NCBI GenBank assembly: GCA_900772625.1
Contig: CAAHEQ010000054.1
Span: forward strand, 1-16,464
Origin: Alphaproteobacteria bacterium
Lineage (GTDB): Bacteria > Pseudomonadota > Alphaproteobacteria > CAAHEQ01 > UBA3637
Length of the DNA: 16,464 nucleotides
Direction of reading: 5' to 3'
Position numbers and translations under genes: made by a program. The notes beneath the pieces are model-generated. The model was given only the letters and a program-made list of their open reading frames with translations, was not told the DNA's origin and searched no databases. Positions 7,826 through 14,446 of the stretch are shown here, piece by piece. Within the stretch, counting starts at the first letter, position 1, and each line of letters opens with the position of its first letter.

Positions 7826-8563
7826 ATGACACAATATTTTGACGCACATACACATTTGCAAAATATACCCGACTTGCCGCAAGCCATGACACGCGCCAGC
7901 CAAGCGCAAGTGCGTGGATTTATTTGCAATGCAACTTGTGAAAATGATTGGGGCAAAGTGCTTCAAATAGCGCAAGATTATCAAGGCGTTTATCCTGCGC
8001 TGGGTGTGCACCCGTGGTATGTGGAAAGCTTAAAATCAGGCTGGGAGGCGCGGCTGGAGGCTTTGCTCAAGGCGGGTCCAAACGTGCTTTTGGGTGAGAT
8101 AGGCCTCGATAAATGCAAGCCCAATCTTGATTTGCAAGAGGCTGTTTTGCGTGCTGAGTTGGAGCTTGCCTTTCAATACAAGCGCCCTGTGGTGGTGCAT
8201 TGCGTTCACGCATGGGATCGCTTATTGCATATTTTTAAAACGATGCGGGGAAAAATGCCGCCGCGCTTATTGTCGCATTCGCATCATGGAGATGCTGCGC
8301 TGATTGCTGTTTTGATGAGTGAGTATAATGCTTATTTTTCGTACTCGCCACGGTTTAAGGACGAAAAGCATATCGCTGTGCGGGCGTGTTTAAAGGCTAC
8401 GCCTGTGGCGCGGCTGTTGATAGAAACGGATTGCCCCGATGGCGCAAGTGAGCCTGCTGCTGTTGTGGATTTAGTTTCTGAAATGGCTGCCGTGACGGGA
8501 TTAGAAGAAAATAATTTAAAACAAGCTTTGTTTGATAATGCAAAGGAGTTTATCAATGGCTGA
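7826..8563 (+). CDS. TatD-family metal-dependent hydrolase
   Basis: Amidohydrolase-fold (TIM barrel) enzyme; characterised TatD members are metal-dependent DNases, and some relatives act on D-aminoacyl-tRNA. 245 residues, slightly shorter than the usual 255-265. Metal-site motifs are present in order: DAHTH (6-10), LGEIGLD with E91 (89-95), VVVHC with H125 (122-126), LLSHSHHGD (148-156) where family members have HCFSG, and LLIETDCPDG with D202 (197-206). The HSHHG segment replaces the usual HCFSG, which is a mild departure, but the His is kept. AAGGAT and AAGAGA lie upstream of the ATG. It is the first gene of the operon and overlaps tcdA by 8 bases, so translation is coupled. Family call firm; substrate unknown. 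Confidence 0.88.
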   Translation: MTQYFDAHTHLQNIPDLPQAMTRASQAQVRGFICNATCENDWGKVLQIAQDYQGVYPALGVHPWYVESLKSGWEARLEALLKAGPNVLLGEIGLDKCKPNLDLQEAVLRAELELAFQYKRPVVVHCVHAWDRLLHIFKTMRGKMPPRLLSHSHHGDAALIAVLMSEYNAYFSYSPRFKDEKHIAVRACLKATPVARLLIETDCPDGASEPAAVVDLVSEMAAVTGLEENNLKQALFDNAKEFING

Positions 8564-9245
8564 AGACAGGTTGATGCGTACCCGCTTGCTTTTGGGCGAC
8601 ACGAATGTTTTGAAACTGCAAAATGCAACAGTAGTTGTCGTGGGGTGCGGTGCTGTGGGCTCGTATGCTGTGGAAGCTCTGGCAAGGGCTGGCATCGGCC
8701 ACTTGCGGCTTGTCGATTTTGACGTGGTCGCGCCCAGCAATATCAACCGTCAATTATTTGCGTTGCAATCAACGGTGGGGCAAAAGAAAGTGCTGGTTGC
8801 GCAAAAGCGTCTGGCAGATATCAGCCCCGATATCAAGGTTGAAGTATGCGATACTTTTTTGGATGAAAGCAATGCACACAAGATTATTCAAAACGCCGAT
8901 TTTGTTGTGGATGCGATTGACTCTCGCCATTCTAAGATTGCGCTTTACAAAGCGTGCCAAAGTGAGGGTGTAAAGTTTATTTCCTCAATGGGGGCGGCGC
9001 TCAGACGCGACAGCACGAAAGTCAAAATCGACTTGATGAAAAACACATCGGTTTGTCCGCTGGCGTCCTTTTTGCGCCAAATGTGCAAGAAAAATCAAGT
9101 CAGTATGGACTTTCCTGTGGTCTACTCGGTGGAAACGCCCGCTAAAGGCCGTGCCGAAAACCGACAAATGGGATCGCTTTCGACAATCACAGGTATCTTT
9201 GGCTTGACAATGGCAAATTATGTGATAAACTGCCTGACAAAATAG
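8556..9245 (+). CDS. tcdA: tRNA threonylcarbamoyladenosine dehydratase (TcdA, E1-like)
   Basis: ThiF/MoeB-like enzyme that uses ATP to cyclise t6A37 of ANN-decoding tRNAs to the hydantoin form ct6A, in the cytoplasm. 229 residues from ATG at 8556: Rossmann glycine motif GCGAVGS (30-36), acidic LVDFD (52-56), N62-N64-R65-Q66 of the adenylation site, VVDAID (117-122), the CPLASFLR segment (167-174, compare DPLA-x-x-LR in TcdA) and VYSVETP (189-195). The C-terminal GSLSTITGIFGLTMA also follows TcdA. These distinguish it from MoeB, ThiF and HesA, which usually have CxxC zinc pairs. An in-frame ATG at 8532 would add 8 residues, but AAAGGAG lies 7 bases before 8556, so the later start is preferred. 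E. coli TcdA is longer (268 residues); the C-terminal part is shorter here. Confidence 0.82.
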   Translation: MAEDRLMRTRLLLGDTNVLKLQNATVVVVGCGAVGSYAVEALARAGIGHLRLVDFDVVAPSNINRQLFALQSTVGQKKVLVAQKRLADISPDIKVEVCDTFLDESNAHKIIQNADFVVDAIDSRHSKIALYKACQSEGVKFISSMGAALRRDSTKVKIDLMKNTSVCPLASFLRQMCKKNQVSMDFPVVYSVETPAKGRAENRQMGSLSTITGIFGLTMANYVINCLTK

Positions 9246-9264
9246 AACAAAAAAGGAACAAATT

Positions 9265-11553
9265 ATGTCGAGTCCATTTGATTTTGAAGATGAATCACTA
9301 TCGCCTCAGGCAGGCCAGCCTCAAACATTTGCGCGCCCAGAGCCTGCGTATTTAAAAGCGCTGAATCCTGAGCAGTTCGACGCTGTTACGACAACCGAAG
9401 GGCCTTTGCTGGTGCTGTCGGGCGCGGGGACGGGTAAAACGCGCGTGCTGACAACTCGGTTGGCCTATATCATTGATCAAGGTTTGGCACAACCATGGCA
9501 ATGCTTGGCGGTGACGTTTACGAATAAAGCCGCCCGAGAAATGTCCGAACGATTGGAAAAAATAATTGGGGCGGCGGCGCTGTCTGTTTGGCTTGGCACG
9601 TTCCACCGATTAGGGCTTAAAATGCTGCGCCAAAATGGCGAAGTGGTTGGACTTCAAAAGGACTTTGTGATTTTGGGCTCGGAGGACTCAGAGCGCATTT
9701 GCAAGCAACTGATGCAAGCGGCAGGCGTTGACATTAAACAATGGTCGCCTGCGGGCTTGAATGGCGTTATTCAACGTTGGAAAGATCGCGGGCTTTCGCC
9801 TGCGGCCGTCACGCCTAAAGAGGACAGTGGCTTTTTGTGCGGCAAAGCATTGGAGTATTACAAAATGTATCAGGCGCGCTTAAAGGAACTGAATGCCGTG
9901 GACTTTGGCGATTTGTTGTTGCTGCCGCTCGAGATTTTCAAAGTGCGTCCAGACATTGCGGCGCGCTATCAAAAGCAATTTAAATACATTCTGGTTGATG
10001 AGTATCAGGATACAAACGTGGCGCAGTACCTGTGGCTCCGCTTGCTTGCGCAAGGGTCGAATAACTTGTGTTGCGTGGGTGATGATGACCAGTCGATTTA
10101 TTCTTGGCGCGGGGCGGAAGTTGAAAACATCTTGCGCTTTTCAAAGGATTTCCCAACGGCAAAGACGATCCGTTTGGAGCGAAATTACCGCTCGACAACG
10201 CACATTTTGGGCGCGGCCTCGGCGCTGATTGCTCACAACGAAAGCCGACTTGGCAAAACGCTTTATGTGCCTCCTGAGCGGGACGGCAGCGGTGATAAAG
10301 TGCAAGTCAAAGGTTATTGGAGCGGTTCGGAAGAAGCGCAAAGCGTTATCGATATTGTCGAAAATGATATGAAAAAAACGCCGCTTTCGCAAATGGCTGT
10401 TTTGGTGCGTGCGGGCTTTCAAACACGGGCGTTCGAAGAAGCACTGATCAAAGCAGGCATTCCGTATCAAGTCATTGGTGACTTTAAGTTCTATGAGCGC
10501 GAGGAAATCAAGGACGCTATTGCATATTTGCGCTTGCTTGCTAACCCTGCTGATGATTTAGCGTTTTTGCGCATCGTGAATAAGCCTCGCCGCGGGTTGG
10601 GTGATGTGACGTTGGAAAAATTGGCTCAATGCGCCAAAGAAAAGCATTTGTCCTTGTATGACGCGATTGATTGGGCGGAATTGAAAAACGCCCCGAGACA
10701 GACTTTGACGGCTTTTAAAGACAACATCAAGCGTTGGCGTCAAATGTTGGAAACTGACTCTCTGTCCGATGTGACCGAGCGCGTTTTGGAAGAAAGCGGC
10801 TATAATACAATGTGGCGTATGGATAAATCGCCCGATGCTGAAGGGCGTTTAGAGAACTTGAAGGAACTTGTCAACGTGATGCACGGCGAGTTTGAAACGC
10901 TGTCGGCGTTTATCGAGCATGCCAGCTTAGTTATGGACAATGATAAGCCCGAAGCAAAGGACGTCTTTACCGTTATGACACTGCATGCGTCCAAAGGTTT
11001 GGAGTTTGAAGAGGTCTTCCTGCCTGGTTGGGAAGAAGGGCTTTTCCCCCATTCAAAGTCGTTGGACGAAGGCGGGCTTGAAGAAGAGCGCCGCTTGGCT
11101 TATGTCGGGCTGACGCGTGCACGCAAAAAGGCCTATATTTCCTTTGCGTCCAATCGCCGTATTTATGGACAATGGCAAAGTTCCTTGCCGTCTCGGTTCA
11201 TCGATGAGTTGCCCGAAGAGCATATTGAAATGGTTTCGGCCAGAGGGCTTAAAAGCTCGGTATCAAACTATGGCAGTGCACCAGCTTTTTCGACAAAACC
11301 GTCTTGGCAAACGTATCGCGAGCCCGATGAGGAAAATAACGCCTCTTTTTATGAATGGGGCAAAGGGTCGAGCGACTTTTACACAAAGCCGACTTCATCT
11401 TACAAGCCCAAAGGTCCGCGCGTTGGCAAGCGGGTTTATCACGAAAAGTTTGGCTATGGCACGGTTTTTGCCGAAGAGGGCGAAAAGTTAGATGTCGTAT
11501 TCGACCGCCACGGGCGCAAGAAAATCTTGTCACGCTTTGTCAGTGCGGCGTAA
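9265..11553 (+). CDS. uvrD: UvrD/PcrA-type superfamily 1 DNA helicase
   Basis: ATP-dependent 3'-5' helicase for nucleotide excision repair, mismatch repair and removal of stalled complexes. 762 residues. Motifs in order: Q-motif region LNPEQFDAV (33-41), Walker A SGAGTGKTR (52-60), Ia VTFTNKAAREM (83-93), TFHRLGLKML (112-121), Walker B VDEYQDTN (244-251), motif III GDDDQSIYSWRGA (272-284), IV RLERNYRST (303-311), V VMTLHASKGLEF (570-581), VI YVGLTRARK (613-621). A low-complexity linker rich in Ser, Tyr and Glu (about 660-715) leads to a C-terminal module at 720-760 (GKRVYHEKFGYGTV). That module matches the Tudor-like domain of PcrA/UvrD known to bind RNA polymerase. About 30 residues precede the helicase core. 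AAAGGA precedes the ATG, and the gene follows tcdA by 19 bases. Confidence 0.95.
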   Translation: MSSPFDFEDESLSPQAGQPQTFARPEPAYLKALNPEQFDAVTTTEGPLLVLSGAGTGKTRVLTTRLAYIIDQGLAQPWQCLAVTFTNKAAREMSERLEKIIGAAALSVWLGTFHRLGLKMLRQNGEVVGLQKDFVILGSEDSERICKQLMQAAGVDIKQWSPAGLNGVIQRWKDRGLSPAAVTPKEDSGFLCGKALEYYKMYQARLKELNAVDFGDLLLLPLEIFKVRPDIAARYQKQFKYILVDEYQDTNVAQYLWLRLLAQGSNNLCCVGDDDQSIYSWRGAEVENILRFSKDFPTAKTIRLERNYRSTTHILGAASALIAHNESRLGKTLYVPPERDGSGDKVQVKGYWSGSEEAQSVIDIVENDMKKTPLSQMAVLVRAGFQTRAFEEALIKAGIPYQVIGDFKFYEREEIKDAIAYLRLLANPADDLAFLRIVNKPRRGLGDVTLEKLAQCAKEKHLSLYDAIDWAELKNAPRQTLTAFKDNIKRWRQMLETDSLSDVTERVLEESGYNTMWRMDKSPDAEGRLENLKELVNVMHGEFETLSAFIEHASLVMDNDKPEAKDVFTVMTLHASKGLEFEEVFLPGWEEGLFPHSKSLDEGGLEEERRLAYVGLTRARKKAYISFASNRRIYGQWQSSLPSRFIDELPEEHIEMVSARGLKSSVSNYGSAPAFSTKPSWQTYREPDEENNASFYEWGKGSSDFYTKPTSSYKPKGPRVGKRVYHEKFGYGTVFAEEGEKLDVVFDRHGRKKILSRFVSAA

Positions 11554-11602
11554 AATCCGTTGTTAAATGCCGCGGTGGATGGTTGTTGTGGGTGCTTAAG
11601 GT
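11554..11602. other. Convergent gap between uvrD and the sirtuin gene, without a clear terminator
   Basis: 49 bases separate two convergent stops. The only symmetry is CTTAA-GGT-TTAAG (11595-11607), a 5-bp AT stem partly inside the sirtuin stop region and too weak to call a terminator. Read-through into the opposite gene is possible on both strands. Confidence 0.4.
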
Positions 11603-12319
11603 TTAAGTTTTGGCTTTGATGAGTTTTTCGACAAACTGCGGAATCGTTTTTGACGCTTTGCCGATGATTTGGTGATCAAAGTAAAAATCATTTGCGCCAA
11701 CGTCCAAATTAAACAGGTATGTTTGAGCATTCGCATATTTAGCACTTTGTACAAATCCCGCGGCTGGATAAACGACCCCTGATGTGCCAATCGCGATGAA
11801 CAAATCGCATTGACTCAGCAAGTGTTCGACTTGATCCATATAAAGTGGTTCTTCTCCAAAAAAGACGATGTGAGGCTTCATCATCCCTTGCATTTGGCAA
11901 TTGGGGCAAATGCTGCTGCTCGAGGGGCAGGGCAAGTTTCTTGCGACAAATCCACAGTGCAGGCACATCGTTTCATCGATTCTGCCATGAATGTGGTATA
12001 CGTTTTGATTGCCCGCTTTTTCGTGCAGCAAATCCACGTTTTGCGTAATGATGTCAACGCTTGCGGCACCGTATTCTTGCTGTAAGCACGACAAGGCGTA
12101 ATGAGCCGCATTCGGCAGGGCTTTGTCCATTTTGGGCTTCAGTTCGTTATAAAAATCAAACACTTTGTCGGGGTTGCGCTCAAAACCTTCAATGCTCGCT
12201 ACGTCTTCAATCGCATAGCGCCCCCACATACCGTTATTGCCGCGAAAGGTCGCAAGCCCTGATTCAGCGCTGATGCCCGCGCCCGTTAAGACGACTATAT
12301 GATTATAGTGTGTGCTCAT
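11603..12319 (-). CDS. Sir2-family NAD-dependent protein deacylase (CobB-like)
   Basis: Sirtuin that removes acyl groups from lysine using NAD+. 238 residues. NAD site GAGISAESG (13-21) and TFRGNNGMW (24-32), TQNVD (92-96), catalytic His in HIHG (109-112), zinc knuckle C119, C122, C138, C141 and KPHIVFFGE (148-156). Alignment by eye to E. coli CobB is close through EDVAS-x-EGF-x-RNP and the FYN segment. In class III sirtuins Tyr and Arg of Y-x-x-R bind succinyl or malonyl groups. Here Tyr57 is kept, but the Arg position is Leu60, followed by Lys61. Acyl preference may therefore differ. The start overlaps the end of the ftsB-like gene by 17 bases, with a poor Shine-Dalgarno, so translation probably depends on coupling. 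Family firm; specificity open. Confidence 0.9.
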   Translation of the reverse strand: MSTHYNHIVVLTGAGISAESGLATFRGNNGMWGRYAIEDVASIEGFERNPDKVFDFYNELKPKMDKALPNAAHYALSCLQQEYGAASVDIITQNVDLLHEKAGNQNVYHIHGRIDETMCLHCGFVARNLPCPSSSSICPNCQMQGMMKPHIVFFGEEPLYMDQVEHLLSQCDLFIAIGTSGVVYPAAGFVQSAKYANAQTYLFNLDVGANDFYFDHQIIGKASKTIPQFVEKLIKAKT

Positions 12320-12632
12320 TTTCTTCGGTCAATATCACATATTCCGATGGCTTGCAAAAGCCCAACTCTTGGCGCGTCACTTCATCCAACAAATCCATAT
12401 TCAGGTTGTGCTTGGAAAGCGCAAGGATTTTATGCTCTAAGGCCAGTTTTTCGCGGCTCGTTTTTTGCAAAATCTCGGCGGCAGAGGCAAGCTGTTCATT
12501 TACTTCAAACAAGCGGAAAATGCCGCGCTCGCCCTGAATTAAGTGAAACGAAAAATAAAGCGTTATCATAAAAAAGATGATAGGCAATATATAATAATCC
12601 AGCCGAAACTGAGACGATTTAAAAAATTGCAT
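12303..12632 (-). CDS. FtsB/DivIC-family septum formation protein
   Basis: 109-residue bitopic membrane protein; FtsB works with FtsL and FtsQ to recruit and activate the septal wall synthase. One membrane helix at about 13-33, then a coiled coil at about 40-72, and the C-terminal segment LLDEVTRQELGFCKPSEYVI (81-100), which matches the conserved end of the short FtsB-like proteins of alphaproteobacteria. The YFSFHLIQGERG stretch at the membrane boundary also fits. AAAGGAT lies upstream. The ATG is 5 bases after the diguanylate cyclase stop, and the 3' end overlaps the sirtuin start. In many alphaproteobacteria ftsB lies near enolase and pyruvate dehydrogenase genes, so this location is unusual. 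The name is by family resemblance. Confidence 0.75.
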   Translation of the reverse strand: MQFFKSSQFRLDYYILPIIFFMITLYFSFHLIQGERGIFRLFEVNEQLASAAEILQKTSREKLALEHKILALSKHNLNMDLLDEVTRQELGFCKPSEYVILTEENEHTL

Positions 12633-12637
12633 ATCAG

Positions 12638-14296
12638 CTATCCTTTCTTGTCTTGCTCTTGCTTCTGCGCATTCGTTTTTTCGATGATTTCATTGGAATA
12701 ATGGGACGCGGACGTATCTTGCAGCGTTTCTTGTTTGAGCTCGTTAAAGTTTTCCTTCTCGCCATAGACGCGCACTTGGTTGCGGCCATTTTCTTTTGCC
12801 ATATACAAAGCACTGTCTGCGCGTTTAATCAGCTCGTCCAAATCATCGGTTGCGCCACAGCCCACAATACCAATAGACGCAGTAAAGTGGAACATTTCCC
12901 CCGAAGGCAAAGGTACACCACAAGCTTCAATGTTTTGACGCAAGCGCTCGGCAACGCACGCCCCATTTTCTATGTTGGTTTGCGTTAATAAACAGATGAA
13001 CTCTTCACCACCAAAGCGGGCAAAAATATCCGTTTCGCGCAACGTTTTCTTGCTTGTTCTTGCAAGGGCTTTTAAAACTTCGTCACCAAAAGCGTGCCCA
13101 TGCGTATCGTTGACAAGTTTGAAGTGATCAATGTCCATCATCAACACACAAAATTGTGTATCATAGCGCCATGAGCGGCGAATTTCCTTTAATGCCAATT
13201 CTTGGAACTGACGGCGGTTATAACAACCCGTCAGCGGATCCAGTACGGCCTTTTCGAACAAATCTTGCTCGTATTGCTTTTGGGCCGTAATATCTTTAAA
13301 AGCCAGATACAGGGCGACCTCATTGTCGTATTCGATTACGCGTGCCGATATTTCAAGCCAAAACGATTCGTTCGTGTTAGGCTTGCGCAAAAGCGCTTGA
13401 AAGTTCTCGATTGTGGGTGAGATAGACAGTTTTTGTAAAAGCTCTTTTCGGGTGTTTGGATCGACATAATAATCTTCTGTACGGAACTGTTTGATGTTAT
13501 TCATATCGATGTTAAACAAAGCACTTGCCTTTTCGTTGACGAGAAGCAATCTGTCGTCTTTGAGCGCCGAAATCATAATCGGGAATGGAGAGGCTTGGAT
13601 AATCATCGGGATTTTGGCTTGAGTTGCACGCAGTTCTTTGGCCAGCTCTTGCGTTTCGCGCTTGGATTGGACGATGGCCGAGCGATAGACTTGCCAAATA
13701 ATTAAAAAGTAAAGACCTGTTTCAACAGGCCAGCTGACCAGCCCTTTTGGCAGTGCGCTTTGAAAATAATAAAAAGCCAGCACCCACACGAAAATGCCCG
13801 TCACGTGTAGCGTATAGGCTTTGGAGTTAAAGCGCGCAAACAAAAAGAACGCGCCCAAAATTGCAAAGCCTGTTGTCAAATAAATGGTGGGCAACATGGC
13901 TCCCTTGTCGGGGAGTGTAAAGGCTGCAAAGATGGCTGCGTACCACATTAAAATACAGATAAAAAAGGCTACTGATTTTTTAATCCACGCCAGCACGTGA
14001 GCGTATTCAAATCCACCTATTGCGAGACAAATCGCAGCTAAAGAAGTCATCGCAACGTTAAGAAGTGCTGAAAACTCGGCTGGTATAGAGGGTAGATTAA
14101 AGCTCGGGAAAGACAGAGCATATATATTAAATAAGTCTTTAAAAACCAAAACGAGCAAGCCCAGCGAGGCAAAAACTAAGTTGTTTTTACCAAGTCGGTC
14201 GTTCCGCCCAAAGAAAAAGAGCGCGTTTGCCATAAAAAAAGCGCCAAAAATCTCGGGCAAATACGTTTGCAATAATATCGCGATGTCTATACTCAT
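12638..14296 (-). CDS. Membrane-anchored PAS-GGDEF diguanylate cyclase
   Basis: Makes cyclic di-GMP from two GTP at the inner membrane. 552 residues. About seven hydrophobic segments fill residues 8-205, a short helical linker follows (205-228), a PAS-like domain covers about 228-340 (ASPFPIMISALKDDRLLLVN, ending LAFKDITAQ), and the GGDEF domain covers about 345-512. DPLTGCYNRRQF opens the GGDEF domain, the metal-binding MMDIDHFK is at 386-393, the catalytic signature is GGEEF at 429-433, and the product-inhibition site R420-x-x-D423 sits five residues before it. The enzyme therefore looks active and feedback-controlled. A hydrophilic tail of about 40 residues rich in Gln, Glu and Lys follows. 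No EAL domain is present. AAAGGAT precedes the ATG. It is the first gene of an operon with the ftsB-like and sirtuin genes. The input signal is unknown. Confidence 0.92.
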   Translation of the reverse strand: MSIDIAILLQTYLPEIFGAFFMANALFFFGRNDRLGKNNLVFASLGLLVLVFKDLFNIYALSFPSFNLPSIPAEFSALLNVAMTSLAAICLAIGGFEYAHVLAWIKKSVAFFICILMWYAAIFAAFTLPDKGAMLPTIYLTTGFAILGAFFLFARFNSKAYTLHVTGIFVWVLAFYYFQSALPKGLVSWPVETGLYFLIIWQVYRSAIVQSKRETQELAKELRATQAKIPMIIQASPFPIMISALKDDRLLLVNEKASALFNIDMNNIKQFRTEDYYVDPNTRKELLQKLSISPTIENFQALLRKPNTNESFWLEISARVIEYDNEVALYLAFKDITAQKQYEQDLFEKAVLDPLTGCYNRRQFQELALKEIRRSWRYDTQFCVLMMDIDHFKLVNDTHGHAFGDEVLKALARTSKKTLRETDIFARFGGEEFICLLTQTNIENGACVAERLRQNIEACGVPLPSGEMFHFTASIGIVGCGATDDLDELIKRADSALYMAKENGRNQVRVYGEKENFNELKQETLQDTSASHYSNEIIEKTNAQKQEQDKKG

Positions 14297-14325
14297 AATG
14301 CTGATCCTTTCTTGAATTCACCTCT

Positions 14326-14353
14326 ATCTTAAAAGTTTTTTTTAAAATTTCAA
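14326..14353 (-). promoter_or_regulatory. Candidate sigma70-type promoter for the cyclase-ftsB-sirtuin operon
   Basis: Minus-strand TTGAAA (14353-14348) and TAAGAT (14331-14326), 16 bases apart, with an A/T-tract spacer. The predicted leader to the ATG at 14296 is about 20-25 bases and contains the Shine-Dalgarno. Confidence 0.5.
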
Positions 14354-14368
14354 ACTTTTTTTAAAAAA
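14336..14368. other. Paired T/A tracts in the divergent dnaK regulatory region
   Basis: Eight T then four A (14336-14347) and seven T then six A (14356-14368), with starts 20 bases apart, about two helical turns. Such phased tracts can bend DNA or act as an upstream activating element. They lie between the two divergent promoter candidates. Confidence 0.4.
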
Positions 14369-14372
14369 TCCT

Positions 14373-14399
14373 CTTGAAAAATACAATAGTACGCATTAT
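14373..14399 (+). promoter_or_regulatory. Heat-shock (sigma32/RpoH-type) promoter for dnaK
   Basis: CTTGAA (14373-14378), 13-base spacer, CGCATTAT (14392-14399). This fits the RpoH pattern of CTTGAA, 13-15 bases, then CCCCATNT. The predicted start leaves a leader of about 40 bases before the ATG at 14447. No CIRCE inverted repeat (the HrcA operator) is seen here. Confidence 0.6.
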
Positions 14400-14446
14400 A
14401 TCTTCATCAATCGTAAAAGATTAAACCAAAACAAGGAGATAAAATT

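Noticed and set aside
8532..8555. Longer start for tcdA at 8532
   Set aside because: AAAGGAG sits 7 bases before the ATG at 8556, and the extra 8 residues overlap tatD without family support.
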